A stretch of DNA of 51,522 nt from Lojkania enalia (GCA_010094045.1 ML986823.1:1-51522), one strand, 5' to 3'; positions 22,451 through 35,379 are shown, numbered from the stretch's first letter. The notes: a model not told the origin generated them from the sequence alone. Numbers and translations are program-made.

Positions 22451-22478
22451 TCTATTTTATATAGTTAATTAGGTATTT

Positions 22479-22873
22479 TAGTAGTATAAGGGATTTATAA
22501 TATATATAACAGCCTCTAATTAGCTAGGTATAGGATAGGATAATAACTAAGAGTAATTATATACTATAAGAGAATTATTCTTATAGACTTATAATAGAAA
22601 TATATAAGTAGAGTATATAAAAGATATTTAAGTTAACTATAAAAAGTTATAAAGGTTAGAACTGTAAGGTTATTAAATATAATTTAGTCTTCCTACTATT
22701 CTCTTACTTAGTTACTTAGTTAACTAAATAATTAAGCGTTCTTAGCTATATAGTTAATTAAGTAATTAAACGCGTTATATATTCTATATTAACTTTATTT
22801 TATTAGCTATATAAAGTCCTAGATTATAATTAGATTTAGTATAGAAATCTTATAAGAGGTATCTATAATACTA
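22479..22873 (-). repeat. 3' LTR of G3
   Basis: Read on the minus strand it starts TAGTATTATA directly after the purine run AAAGAGAAGAGG and ends TATACTACTA, a near-perfect 10-bp inverted pair. That gives 395 bp. The other LTR is not in the window, so the boundaries rest on the polypurine tract and terminal symmetry only. The flank at 22,474-22,478 is TATTT. Confidence 0.6.
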
Positions 22874-22950
22874 CCTCTTCTCTTTAAACTCTTAACCTAA
22901 GAGTTATCCTATTCTAATCTAATATAAAGTAGAATTAGTATACTATTTTC

Positions 22951-23229
22951 TATAATAATACAAAGAAATCGTTCTACGAAAAGCTTTATATATAACCTTA
23001 TCCTAAAGCTTTTTACTTATCTTATCCTACCCCCGGTTCTACCCCTTTTTCCTTCTATATATAGTTATATACTCTCTTATAAGTAGTTTAGTAGTTCTTC
23101 TATATCCTTTTATATAAGGCTTATAGGTGTTAATAGAATTTTTAGGTCCCTAAACCCCTATATACTCCTATATACCTCTAAGTAGATTCGTACTATATTC
23201 AGACCTATTATCTTACCTATACTATTATA
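22951..23229 (+). repeat. 5' LTR of G1 (279 bp)
   Basis: It starts TATAATAATA and ends TACTATTATA. It is the same length as the G1b LTR and matches it across its length. It retains the 25-bp segment (between two AAAGCTTT words) that the 3' LTR has lost. Confidence 0.92.
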
Positions 23230-23679
23230 TTATATAGAAGAACTTAATACTACTAGTAACAGCCTCTTTAATAATATCACATCAATTATTTATTTAAATA
23301 CATCTAAGTCTAAAATACACCTAATTTAGTTTAGATTATAATACTTATATACTATTATATTAAATTATTTAATTATCTAGATAGGATCTTAAAGATCTTC
23401 TATTAACTAAAGCTTTTAGATTTAGAACTTCCTATCCCCTATAATTAGAATTACCTTTAGAAAAGCCGTGTAGAGTACGCCTAGGTAGAAACTTAGAGAC
23501 TACTAATAATCTATTAGAATCGGAGGTAACTACTAATATTTAACTATAATTTACCTTCTAATTCCTATACTAGAACTAATATACGCGTAAGTTGTAGTAA
23601 GAGTAAGTTTCTATTTACGCGTGTAGAACAACCGTTACCTCTTATAGGGGGCCCTATAATAGGTGGACCCTTCTCTATA

Positions 23680-24800
23680 AGGCCTATAATAAAGAACCTA
23701 TCTAATTTAGAGAAAAATTAGAGTAAACTAACTTTTAAGGAATAAATTGCAATTTTATAAGAGAAGATCGCACGCTTAATATAATAGAGAACTATTAGTT
23801 CTAATTAACTTCTATAAACTACTGAATTAGAACTAAAAATATATTAAGAAACTTTTATAACTCCTCTAGTAAGAAACCTCTCGGCTACTCCTAAGCTCTT
23901 TTAAGCCTATCTTACTAAACGTACGCTTAAGATTAAAAGCTTTATAAATAGCAGTAAACCTATATTTAAATAATAGCAAGCTTTAATTCTAGACCGACTT
24001 AAGATTAATATAGATTACTATTAGATAGAGCGTATACGTATAGTATTAGTATAAGAATATACCTCTAGTACTATAAAAGGGTATCTAGAACTAAAATACC
24101 TAGTTAAATTAGACTAGTATTAGTTTAAAAATACTAAAGAAATAATTTTACTTCTATAATCGTATTTTATTATAGATAATAAAGAGATAGAGGCGCGATA
24201 GGTGTTTTAAGTCCTAAAAATAAATAAGAGAGAAGTATTCTTAACTTTTAAAGCTCGCTTTATTAATATAGCTATTAGAGGATCTGTATCCTAATCTAAG
24301 TAGTTCTTCTACTTATAGGATAAAATTCTCTCTAGCTTAAAGATACTAAACCTTAGCTTTAAGCTTATATAGAAAGGTTCTTTTAATCCTATAGTTACCT
24401 ATTTAACAGCCTATAATATAGAAAGGAGAAGTATTTCTAACCTTCTAGAACGAACTATTAGCTTATAAGTTATAGCTAAAACAAATTCGGATTAGTATTA
24501 GAAGGTATCTAAGAGTTTATCTAAGGTAACCTATAATCTAATACTACTCTAATTTACTCTAGTATTAACATCTTATTCTACTATAATCGCTTCCTAATAA
24601 CTTAGTAAGACTTCTATATCTGAAAGGTATACGACCCTAGGTAATTATTATAATTATAGTAAACTAAAATACTTTATAAATAAATATATAGTCCTTAAAA
24701 TATAAGAGATAGAGGTTAAATAAGAGGAGATTAAAGAAGAAGAGTTTCTAGACGTAAATAAGTACTATCTAGATAGTTTTTAGGTGGGAAATAGAGATAT
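23680..24800 (+). pseudogene. G1 gag
   Basis: A long frame with RIP stops. About 24,230-24,450 reads F-L-T-F-K-A-R-F-I-N-I-A-I-R-G-S-V-S, part of a retrotransposon gag-type domain. At about 24,640-24,690 the translation G-N-Y-Y-N-Y-S-K-L-K-Y-F-I-N-K-Y is a CCHC zinc knuckle in which Cys and His codons (TGC, TGT, CAT) have become Tyr (TAC, TAT), exactly the RIP expectation. The family role is forming the particle and binding RNA. Confidence 0.75.
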
Positions 24801-24879
24801 TTAAATTAACTCTCTATCTTAAACTTAAATAAATACGATTTATTAAATATTAATTTATTATATTTATTTAGAGGAAAGT

Positions 24880-27800
24880 ATTTTTAAATTCCTACTATTC
24901 TATATTTAAAAGGCGTTAGTATATAACTAAACGCCTTTATTAATACTAGTACCTAAAGCTTCCTATTCCTTAATTTTATAGTAGCTAGATTACTCTCCTA
25001 AACTTTATATATATTAATATAGCGTTTACCCTTTAAAATTACTGTTAAAGGTTTTTAGGACTAAATCTAAACCCTAGTTAATTAGTATATCTACTTATAC
25101 CTGCGAATTAATAGGAGAACTATCTAAAACTATCTATTTATTATTATAGATTTAGATACTTAGAATTATATTATTAGTATTGAATAGTTATATTATTTTC
25201 AACTCCAGCTAGATATAGATAAGAATCGGATTATATAGCCCTCTAAATATTCTACTACTTATAATCTTTTACCTCCTCTTCTTATATAATTAATTTAGCT
25301 AGTATATAATAAGGAGGTAGAGCTAGATATCTAGCAACGCGATACTCTATAGGAAAAGAACTAGTATTAGTAGTCCTATAGTCCGATTATCTATTATATT
25401 AAGGGTCTACTAAAACTACTAAAACTATATTAGTCTCTTATAGCTTATAGTTTAAATAAGTTTAAAGCTCCTGTACGCCTATATATAATAAAATCTAAAC
25501 CTAATCCAAAGAAAGTCTATTCTTCTATTATTATTCTTATCTTAGCTAATACTTTCTACTTTAATATAAAGAGGAAAGAGAACGAGTTTTTCTCTACGTC
25601 TCTATACGAAATTAAGCAGCTGATTAAAGATAAGCAAGCCCTAGAGCTAGAAGATAAAGCTGAAAACGAAGTACTAGTAAATCTCTAATTACTATCTAAA
25701 TACTATAAGTATTAGAATATATTTAGTAAAACTACAGCTTATTAATTACTAGAATACTATTCTTATAATTATAAGATTATCCTTATAAAACCCCTCTTTA
25801 ATTGTTACAGCCTATTATATAAGTAGAATATTAAGGAGCTGGAGGTAACTAAAAAGTATATTATAGATAATCTATAGTATAAGTATATTAAGTAGAGTTA
25901 GAGCTCTTTTATATCTCTAATCCTTTATATCTATAAACTTAATAGCGACCTATATATCTACGTAGATTATTATAAACTTAATACTCTTATCTATAAAAAC
26001 GTATATCTAATACTATATATAGATAAACTTCTATTTAAGCCTACTAAAATAGTAATTTTTACTAAATTTAATATTCGCGTAGCTTTTAATAAGATTAGAA
26101 TAGACTTTAGTTCTAAAGAATATACTACCTTTTAGACTCAATACAGAACCTATAAGTATAAAGTTCTACCTTTTAAATTATATAATAGTCTAGTAACTTA
26201 CTAGTATTATATAAATAATATACTAATTAACTACCTGGATAATTTCTATATTATTTACCTAGATAATATTCTTATCTACTCCGAAGATAAGATAATATAT
26301 ACTATCTACGTTAAGAAAGTTCTTAAGAGATTATATTAAGTAGGATTATAAGTTAATATTAAGAAGAGCGAATTCTATATTACCCGAACTAAATACCTTA
26401 GCTATATCCTCTTAAATAAAGGCCTTAAGGTTAACTTAGAGAAGGTAGAAGTACTACATAACTAGTAGCTACCTACTACTATAATAGGTGTGAAATCCTT
26501 CTTAGGTTTTACTAGATTCTATCAACAGTTTATACTAGAATTCTTATATATTGTAAAGCTAATTATTATACTATAGAACCCTATAACCTCTTTTATATAG
26601 ATTTTAAAATGTGATATTATCTTTAAGAAATTAAAGTCAGCCCTATTAAGTATACCTATACTCTACTACTTTAACCTTACATTAGAAATAAAAATAGAAA
26701 CTAATACCTCTAATAGAGTAGTTATAGAAGTACTATTATAGAAATATTCTAATAGAAAATAGTACCCTATAGCGTTCTATAGTAAGGTTCTATCTGGTTT
26801 AGAACTAAACTAAAAAATTTATAATAAGGAACTATTCGCAATTATTACTATATTTAAATAATAGAGGGTAGAACTTACTTCTATAACTACTAGAACTCTA
26901 GTATATACTAATTATCGCTTACTTAAATATTTTATAACTATAAAGGTACTTAATACTTATTAAATTTATTAGACTGAGGAATTAGCTTAATATCAGTTCC
27001 GAATCGAGTATACTCTAGATAAGAATAATACTAGAATAGATATCTTTAGTTATCGTAAATAAGATATAAAAAACTTAAAAGTAGCTTAAACTAATAACCG
27101 GTTAAAAGTTCTATTTAGACCGTATTAACTTCACCCCTAAATTAATGCTAAATTAGTCTAGTCCTATATTATCTAAATAATAACTTAAGCGGCTATACTA
27201 AACGTTATTAAAAGCTAAGTGTAGGTTATATTACTAGACTTTCTAGAGTTAATCGATATATTACTATAGGAAAACCGAGCTTCCTTTACGCAAAAATGTA
27301 CCCTCTTACTCTATAAGTATTAGATAGAGAATAGACTACTTCTCTACGATAATCGTTTATATATTCTATTAGATTCAGGCCTTTACACGCGACTTATATA
27401 AGAGGCTTATAATTAAGTATCCTCTATATACTTAAATGCTACTAAAACCTATTAGTTACTATCTTAGAAATACTATTAGAAGGGTATAAAGGCTACTTAT
27501 AAACGATATATATAGAATTGCATCCTATACTATAAAGCTTATCTAATATAAACCTAAACTCTAGATTTTATCTACCTACTTCCTATATTAAATTAACTAA
27601 TATAGTATCTATATATTAACTTTAAGGATTTTCCTATAGATAAATCCGGATATAATTAGATTATAGTAGTAATCGATCACCTATCTAAATAAGTAGTATC
27701 TATTCCCTACTATTATATAATTAACGTATAGGGAATAGCCGAATTATTTATTTAATAGGTGTACCGCTTTAACTATATACCCGAAACTATTATTTTAAAC

Positions 27801-28700
27801 TAAGAACCTTGGTTTATATCTAGTTTCTAGTCCGAATTCTACTATATCTTAGGCGTAAAGATTAAACTATCTACTACTTATTATAAAGAGACTGACGAAT
27901 AGATAGAGATTATAAATAAGTATATTAATTAGAGACTACACCCTTTTATATCCTTCTACTAGAATAACTAGAGTTCTCTATTACCTATAATCGACCGAAT
28001 ATAAATAACTCTACCTTATATAACTATTAGAATATCTCTATATTAGATCCTATACAGATCTAAACTCTATTAGAGTTAGAATTAGAAATATTCTATTAAT
28101 CCTATTACTATAATAGAAAAATTGAATTGTAAAAACGCCTTAACTCTAATAACTTATATATATATAGCCTAGGAAACTATAAAGGCTAATATTAAGAAGG
28201 TTTAGGATTGTATATAATCTATTATTAACTATTATTAGTAACTAATTAATTAGTAGATTAGTAATATAGTCTATTTAAATACTAAGAACTTTATAGTCTA
28301 AAGACTAAGCTAAAAGCTATCCGATTAATAGAAGGGCTCTTTTAAAGTACTAGAATAGGTTAGAAACTTGTACTATCTATATCTACCTCTAGGATTGAGA
28401 ATATATAATATCTTTGCACTAAACCTACTATATAAGAACCCCTAGGACTTTCTACTAGGGTAAGAAGCTCTAAAACCACCTACTATCGCTATTAAGAAGG
28501 TAGAAGAGTAGGAGATTAAAGAAATACTAGCTAGTAAACTATATTATAAGACCTTTAAATACCGTATAAAATAGGTAGGATATAATTTTAACCTAGTCTA
28601 GTATAAAGTTTTAAATTTTATAGGTTTGTCTTATAAGCTAAAAGCTTTTTATAATAAGTATCTAAATTAGCTAGAACCTTTAAAAGCTCTAACTAAATAG
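24880..28700 (+). pseudogene. G1 pol polyprotein (PR-RT-RH-IN-chromodomain)
   Basis: One register is readable almost throughout. Protease: L/I-I-D-L-D-T at about 25,145 (from L-I-D-S-G-A). RT: palm motif Y-L-D-N-I-L-I-Y-S-E-D at about 26,255, where the second catalytic Asp of YLDD is now Asn, with S-F-L-G-F-T-R-F-Y at about 26,490. RNase H: E-T-N-T-S-N-R at about 26,697 and P-I-A-F-Y-S-K at about 26,765. Integrase: V-I-D-H-L-S-K at about 27,668 and N-x-E-P-x-F-I-S at about 27,800. Chromodomain: Y-x-x-K-Y-R-I-K-x-V-G-Y at about 28,545. Stops are TAA/TAG at former Q/W codons. The family role is reverse transcription and integration; this copy is dead. Confidence 0.9.
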
Positions 28701-28707
28701 ATTAAGG

Positions 28708-29864
28708 TATATAAGAATAGTATAAAGAATATAGATTATCTAGTAGATAATAATATATAAGAGTTAAGTAGTAGATTAGAAAACTAAATTATAGGCCTAA
28801 AATTACTCCTCTATAGAATCCGGAGGATCTGATAGTAGGCTGTTAGATACCTCTCTAGTCCTCTTCTTCTCTACTCTCCTTTCTCTTTCTTCCCTCTAGA
28901 CTCCTCTTAAACCTCTCCTATCTTATTTTTAGCCGCCTAAGAGCGCCGTAATATTAGCTTAAAAGTTAGATACTAGAGTTTCTAGGGCCGAAACCTGATA
29001 GAGTAATTTAGTACTCTAGTAGAATAAAGCTACTTAGATACTAGCTATAAGAAGGCTATCTTTCTAACTTTTTACAACCTAGGTTATAAGCGCTAGGCTA
29101 TAAGTAGATTCTAAAATAGCTTTAAAAGCTACCTTTTTATCCTTCTTATCCTCTACGTATTAGGCTACTATCTATAGTTTAAAATGGCCCCGGAGAACTA
29201 GAAACTCTTCCTTATAGTAGAAGGGGATCTATAAGTATGTTAGTAGTAAGTACCCTATTAGTATTAGATGCGATTCGTACGGGGTTATACTTTTTATTTT
29301 ATAAGGTATAATACTCGCATTTTTTTAATCTTAGAAACTAAAAGGTAAATATTATATACTACCCGCAGGCGAGCGCGCGTATAGCCTAAAGATAGATAAT
29401 CTAGAAAGCCTCTAAAGAAGCTTTAGGAGGCGGGTAGAATAGTATATTAATTAATTTTTTTCTATAAAGCGTTAATAATACTTTAATAATTAATAGTACT
29501 AGAGACGTATAATAATATATATAGAGTAGAAGTTATTATTTAGTTAAGAAAGCTTAGTTAATAGTAACCTAATAATATACTAAGGCTAGTAAACGCTCGT
29601 TACTATATACGACGAAATTGTAATATTAATAAACTGTTACAATAGTAATTACCAGCCGATATATAGGTTAATTATACTTACTATAAAAACCTTACTTAAT
29701 ATTATATTAATAAACGTATCTCTATAGGTAACTACGCGTATTAGCTCTTACTAGTAAATACCTTTTTAAAGAAATTTCTTTATACTAGAATCTATCTATA
29801 ATAGCCCCGATTCCCTCCTAAACCAGCGTAGATAGGAACTATTAGCCTATAAGAAGGGGGGTAG
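28708..29864 (+). other. Long 3' non-coding region of G1
   Basis: About 1.15 kb lies between the end of pol and the 3' LTR, without a recognisable domain. It is conserved in G1b (1-1162), so it is part of the element, not an insertion. It ends at the polypurine tract AAGAAGGGGGGTAG (about 29,851-29,864). Confidence 0.8.
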
Positions 29865-30118
29865 TATAATAATATAAAGAAATCGTTCTACAAAAAGCTT
29901 TTTACTTATCTTATTCTACCCCTAGTTCTACCTCTTTTTCCTTCTATATATAGTTATATACTCCCTTATAAGTAGCTTAGTAGTTCTTCTATATCCTTTT
30001 ATATAAGGCCTATAGGTATTAATAGAATTTCTAGGTCTCTAAACCCCTATATACTCCTATATACCTCTAAGTAGATTTGTACTATATTTAGATCTATTAT
30101 CTTACCTATACTATTATA
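29865..30118 (+). repeat. 3' LTR of G1 (254 bp, internal deletion)
   Basis: The termini are the same as in the 5' LTR, but 25 bp are missing between two AAAGCTTT repeats near 29,888, leaving a single copy. The lengths agree exactly (279 minus 25). Confidence 0.92.
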
Positions 30119-31513
30119 TTTTTTGTACTACTATATATTTCTCTAATACCTCCTCTTTACTATTCTACCCTAAGTAGATACTATTACGCTAATTATATAG
30201 ACTATTTAAACGATATTATTATACCTTATTCCTAGTACTCTTATAAAGGGTTAACTTATAAAGTAGACGAGAAAAAGATATCTAAAAAACTATATTATTT
30301 AAAATACCTCTATACTAGTATATATTTTTATATAATACTAATCGCGATATTTAGATTATATATATATTATAATCCTATACTATTAGTTCGTTTCTAATTC
30401 TTTCTAGTAGTAAAGTAGGATACTGAAGTTGTAAAACTAAAAGAGGAGATTCGCCTGACTTAAAAAGAGTTAAAACAGCTTCTTAATAAGGTAGCAGCAG
30501 CTTATATAACGATCTAGCGTTTTATAAGATTTATAAATAAGCGAAATATAGTTAGGTAGAAGATTATAAACGTATATAGGAATAGCTTAAAGAAGAAGAA
30601 GAGGTAGATTATAAGACGGATCTTCTTTTTAAGGTAGAGTCGCCTCCCGCAACACAGCTAATATTATTTAATCCTACTACTCTATCTCTAGATTTTCTTC
30701 GTAAATTTAGTTTTTATAATATACCTATAATACTATAGGGCTAAAATTTTCTTCTAGTTCTTAGGTATTATTCTATAAGTTCTTATATTCGTCTATTTCT
30801 AACTATTTAATTAGATAGTATTACTTATTATTCTATATCTTATACCTTGTTATTTTCTCAATTTTCTATTTCTAGTCTTCTCCGTACATATCTATATTAT
30901 ATACTACTAGTTTAGCGTCCTAAAGTACCTTTTCTATAAGTATAATATAGAAGGTTAGGTAGATTTTTATAGTTATAAGTAATTTGAGTTAATAGTTTAC
31001 GGGTAATATTTATTCCTTAATATTATATAGTCCGATTTTAATATAGTCTAGTTTACTACTTAATTATTTACTTTAAATATTTTGTTATAGTAGCTAAACT
31101 TTTTCTTTCTTTTTAAAGTAAAGTAGTTATTTATATTTTTTATTATAATATTTCTTTATTATATATTATAGAAACTAAAGGTTTTTTTTTAGTAAGTCTT
31201 ATATTTATTAAATAATTTTAACTTATTCCTATACTTATAGTATTTATAATACTACTTTAATTAGAGTATTATAGGTTTTTAGTTTGTACCTATAATTTAC
31301 TATAAATAGTAATACTCTGGTTATACTATTAGTAGTAGTATTACCTAATTATTTTATTTATAGTTAGGGTAGTATTATAGGTTATTCTATCTATCTATCT
31401 ATTTATAGGTAAAATACTATAAATATCTTATATTTAATTTCTAATAAGTTTATAATTATTTACTAAAACTTTAAAATAAACTTAATATCTTAATTTATAA
31501 TTATTTTCTATAA
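30119..31513 (-). pseudogene. G3 integrase C-terminus, chromodomain and 3' tail
   Basis: On the minus strand, from 31,513 downward, translation gives the late integrase core: an I/T-N-R/G-x-I-E segment at about 31,390 (the N-G-Q-I/V-E-R region) and a Y-N-K-E-I segment at about 31,160. A block resembling the linker to the chromodomain follows. At about 30,770-30,905 comes I-E-K-I-T-x-Y-K-I-x-N-N-K-x-Y-Y-L-I-K-x-L, a chromodomain. The remainder (30,119-30,650) looks non-coding. The piece is bounded by G1 on one side and by the TA target of element D on the other. Confidence 0.72.
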
Positions 31514-33366
31514 TATACCTTATAAGCGAGCGGCCTATATAAGCGAGCAGTCTATTCTATTACTAAAACGCGACACCTGAGCTTTTAATAATAATATAAC
31601 AACGAAATAATAAGAATATAGCCTAAAACGAGAATTAAGTAAACTTAGCCCTCTTAACTACTAAAAGAGGCTAAATAAATAGCGAAAGACGTACTATTTT
31701 AATATTTAACACGATTTAAACAACTGTATACTAATAATACGCTAGAATCCGCTTATAGTACAATTATAAGTCTAACTTAAAAAGACTAACAAAACCTAAA
31801 GAGGAGGTTATTATTTAATATATATTTAACCTAGATTTATAAGAATTTACGCCTACTTTAGCTACTATATAAGATATAACTAATAGCTTACTTACTAAGC
31901 GTAGTATAGGCTAGATTAGCATATATTAGCCTAGGAACTTTATTAGACGCACTCCTAAGCTTAAAATACGCTTAAATTAGCCTTATAATTGCTAGAAAGC
32001 TCTATATAAAGATCTTAAGGTAATTAAAGGCTGGTTTAAGCTTAAACGGCGTACTAAATAGAAGTATAGTATTATAGATAAGGATATATACAACTTTAAC
32101 AAATCTAGCTTTTAAATAGACGTTATCTTATTACAACTAGTTGTTATAGGTATAGAAAGATGTAATCGACTAAAGGTAATTTAATTAGGTAATTATAAAT
32201 GGATTTTAGTAATTTAGAAGATTAATACTACTAGTTAAGCCCTTCTACCCTTTATTATTATTACTAGCTACTACTATCTCTCTACCTAGTATAAAGGCGA
32301 CGATATATCTAAGAACTAGGCTATTATAGTTAATAAGAACGGCTAGATAATAAATAAACTCGATATTAAGTAGTTAAAGTACTTTTATAGATATATAAAA
32401 AATTATATAGTAGGTATACGTTAACTACTAATCTTTAATAGCTATAACAGTTATAACTTACTTAATTTCTAGAAGCTCTACGAGGAATAGAGCATTATTC
32501 TACTCTATATACCAGCTTATTTATTATACCTATTACAGCTATTAGATATAGGCTACTTTTTACTATTAAAGCGTATATATAGAAATTAGATCTTAGTCTT
32601 AGTATATAATTATATTAACTATATTATAAAACTTAAATTCTTTCTAACTTTTAAAGTTGCTTTTAATATATTAATTATAAAGGATAATATCTATATAAGC
32701 TTTTAAGGAGCTGGTCTAGTCCTATTTAATCTAGAAGTAGTACTTTTAAAGCTTGATATAAAGCTTCGTATACTAACACCGCTGGTATAAGATAATACCC
32801 TATAAGAAGTAAAAACACCAAGTAATATGTACGAGCTAGAAGCTTAATTAATATTAATTCGTAATCGGATTTAAAGAGATATAAGTTCTTCGCTAGCTTC
32901 TATTATTAAAAAGCTAAATCAGCTTAAAAAAGGTTCTATAAAAGTAATATATCAGATCGGATTAATATATAATAAAATCGTCAGCTTTTAAGAAGCGAAT
33001 GAAGCAGTAATAAAATAGAAACAGCGGAAAAAAAGGTAGATTCAAGTGCAAGGGACCCTAATAAAAGTATAAGGAGAGATAATTATTGCTAAAAAGGATA
33101 ATAAGGAGGAAACTCGGGCTATAATATACTAATTTAGGGTGTAATTAGATATAAGTAGACAGTATAAAGCGCGCTATAGCTGCTATAGTAAAGCTGGGTA
33201 TAATTCTTATATATACTAGAAGGATATAGAAGCTTCTATAGAATAATCGCGCAAGTTGTAAATTACTATTATATTATTTAGTTGTTAAGCTATACGTATA
33301 TAAAGGTTAAAAAAGTTAATAGAGTAGACCGCTTACTTATATAAGCCGCTCGCTTGTAAAGTATAT
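31514..33366 (+). mobile_element. pogo/Fot1-like element D (complete, degraded)
   Basis: The 1,853-bp element has terminal repeats ATATACCTTATAAGCGAGCG (left) and ATATACTTTACAAGCGAGCG (right, read on the minus strand), continuing over more than 40 bp, with TA at 31,512-31,513 and 33,367-33,368. Each terminus carries two copies of an AAGCGAGC-like motif. Its right TA is shared with the left end of C2. Confidence 0.9.
31700..33280 (+). pseudogene. Element D transposase
   Basis: The plus-strand frame shows the HTH half (Y-I-x-N-L-D-L-x-E-F-T-P-T-L-A at about 31,820). The first-Asp motif is D-K-D-I-Y-N-F-N-K at about 32,080 (Asp now Asn). L-L-I-F-N-S-Y is at the second-Asp site (about 32,430), and Y-L-L-Y-L-L-x-L-L-D-I (QPLD region) is at about 32,520. 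A Cys/His tail (C-Y-S-K-A-G-Y-N-S) is near 33,180. TAA/TAG stops occur throughout. Confidence 0.8.
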
Positions 33367-33368
33367 TA

Positions 33369-35235
33369 ATGTAGATTACAGGCTAACGGGATATACGTAC
33401 GAGCGGGACAGTTTTTACTACTATATATCTTTAAATTATAATATCTATCTACAACAATAATATTTATAGAAAAGAAGTAAATAATCTTAATTTTTACGCC
33501 TTAGACAAGTCCTTGCATTATATTTAAGTAACTTGTATAAGCTATATTTAGGTACAGCTCGTTTTTTTTATATAGAAGCTTCTAGCTCTATATAATTAAC
33601 TTAAGCTTTAACCTAAGCCTATTACTGCGACTATAAGTTTTCAAGTATTTAAAGCTCTTTACTAATTATTAGAATACTGTCCTTTATAATAGCCTTACAT
33701 TTTCTTATTTACTATTATATTTTTCTTACGTTCGCTACTTAAAGCGCAGTATTCTTAGCTTTTAAAATTGTAGTATTCTATATTACTATCTTACAGCCCT
33801 TAATTAATCTTTTAAACGCGCTATCTAATAAGCTAACTATTATACGATAACAGCGCCTTATCTTAATTATCTTAACTTATTGCTTAAGGTCGGCGGTTAT
33901 ATATAGAGTCTTTAAAACTAAGGTTAGAGGGCTTCGTACGACAGCTGGTAGTATTAGTATATATTAAAGCAGCTTTACAAGTACACGCTCTAGATTATAT
34001 AGTATAAGGCTAGCTACTATAAAGCTAGCTTTAATATTCTTTTTAGTTATTACTTATACGTATGCTGCGTAATATAGTAATAAAAAGTTGTTCTTTATAA
34101 TATAATTAATACTAAGCCGCGCCTAGCCTTCGACTTATATATTATATATACGTTTTAATAGGCTAAAATAGACTATATTAAACGGCTGTAGTAGATAAGA
34201 CGAGTACGCTAGTATATAGAATATAATAATCCTATTCTATTTATAAAAGTCTTTAAACTGTACTATATAATAGCTGCTATAGCCGTCTATAATTAAGAGG
34301 TAATATTAACCCTTTATATAAGCTGCAGTTGCGCTGTTAAAGTGTTAAATCTATTTAAAGCTAATCTTATTATTTATCTAGCCCTTTTCGCTTATACGAA
34401 TAGCCTAGGTTTATAGTATACTAACGTCTACAGTAATTTTATATTAAGACTCTTAATACTACTTTACTTTAAATATTATAAACGCTAGTAAGGCCTAGCT
34501 AGTTATACTGATACTATTAATAACTATTACCTACTCGCGATTACCTGGCTATATAACCTTTATACGACCTTACTATCTTTTTTTAGTTTCTATAACAACT
34601 TTTACTATTAAAATTACGCTTATTTAGAAGCCTGTCTTATTAAAGTTATAGATATTATTTTTAAGAATACCGTACTTTGCGATTATATTTTATATAAGGT
34701 TAAACTAGCTCTAGATAAAGCTTTAATCTTTATATTATTTTTGCTAATAGTTATATTTATATATATATACTATACAAAGCTTTAAGTAGTATTTAATAAA
34801 GGTTAAAGGCTAATTAATACTAATAGTAGGAGCTGGGTTAATCCTATAGCTTATAAGTAGAAGATCAGCTGTTTCGCGTATAATAGATAGCCGGGCTAAA
34901 AAGCCTTACACCTTAAGGTCGAAAATATATTAAATAAGAACAGTTTCTTCTATATAAGTAAGTTTTAAAGTTGTTAGTCGTATAATACGTTGTAAATAGA
35001 TATTATATATACGTTAATGTAGACGAGATTTAGGGATATTATACGTAACTACTACCTTATAAAGACTTCGAAATTACTTTAAATTTAAAGCTTTAAGAGC
35101 TAAAGAAGTTCTATTTTTAAGTTCTTCCTAACTAGTAGTTAGTATTGTTAATAGATACTCTAAAATAACAGACGGTAATATATATAGTAAAACTATCCCG
35201 CTCGCATGTGTATCCCGTTAGCCCGTAATCTACGT
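33369..35235 (-). mobile_element. pogo/Fot1-like element C2 (complete, degraded)
   Basis: The 1,867-bp element is collinear with C1 over its whole length. The termini are ATGTAGATTACAGGCTAACG (left) and ACGTAGATTACGGGCTAACG (right, read on the minus strand), with TA at 33,367-33,368 and 35,236-35,237. It carries a minus-strand transposase with the same motifs as C1, also RIP-broken. It is inserted in the G3 integrase. Confidence 0.9.
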
Positions 35236-35379
35236 TAGTACTCTATATTATATAATAATCTATTTTAAGAAGATATTTATAACCTATTCTACTAGTAATA
35301 CTTTATTATAGAGAATAAAGTAGATATACTTTTCTTTTAGGATAGTCTTTTAACTTTAATAGTTTAATAATAAAGTCTA
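35236..35379 (-). pseudogene. G3 integrase fragment between C2 and B2
   Basis: The minus-strand translation D-F-I-I-K-L-L-K-L-K-D is the D-F-I-T-K-L-P start of the gypsy integrase catalytic core. It joins the zinc-finger piece (44,629 upward) to the C-terminal piece (31,513 downward), which confirms that B2, C2 and D are insertions in one element. Confidence 0.75.

Larger units (their letters stand above)
20262..22478 (+). mobile_element. Ty1/copia-like element, 5' part, cut by G3
   Basis: It contains an AT-rich leader with a 70-bp tandem repeat (probably within the 5' LTR), then a frame with copia gag and protease features (20,530-22,450). The element is interrupted at 22,478 by the G3 LTR, so integrase remainder, RT, RNase H and the 3' LTR would lie beyond the other end of G3, outside the window. 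I could not fix the 5' boundary. Confidence 0.65.
22951..30118 (+). mobile_element. Complete Ty3/gypsy chromovirus-like element G1 (7.17 kb)
   Basis: It has two LTRs, gag, and a single-register pol with protease, RT, RNase H, integrase and chromodomain, followed by an unusually long 3' non-coding part and a polypurine tract. The flanks TTTTC (22,946-22,950) and TTTTT (30,119-30,123) fit a 5-bp TSD with one C-to-T change. It is inserted in the 3' non-coding part of G3. A second, truncated copy is at 1-1441. Confidence 0.92.
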
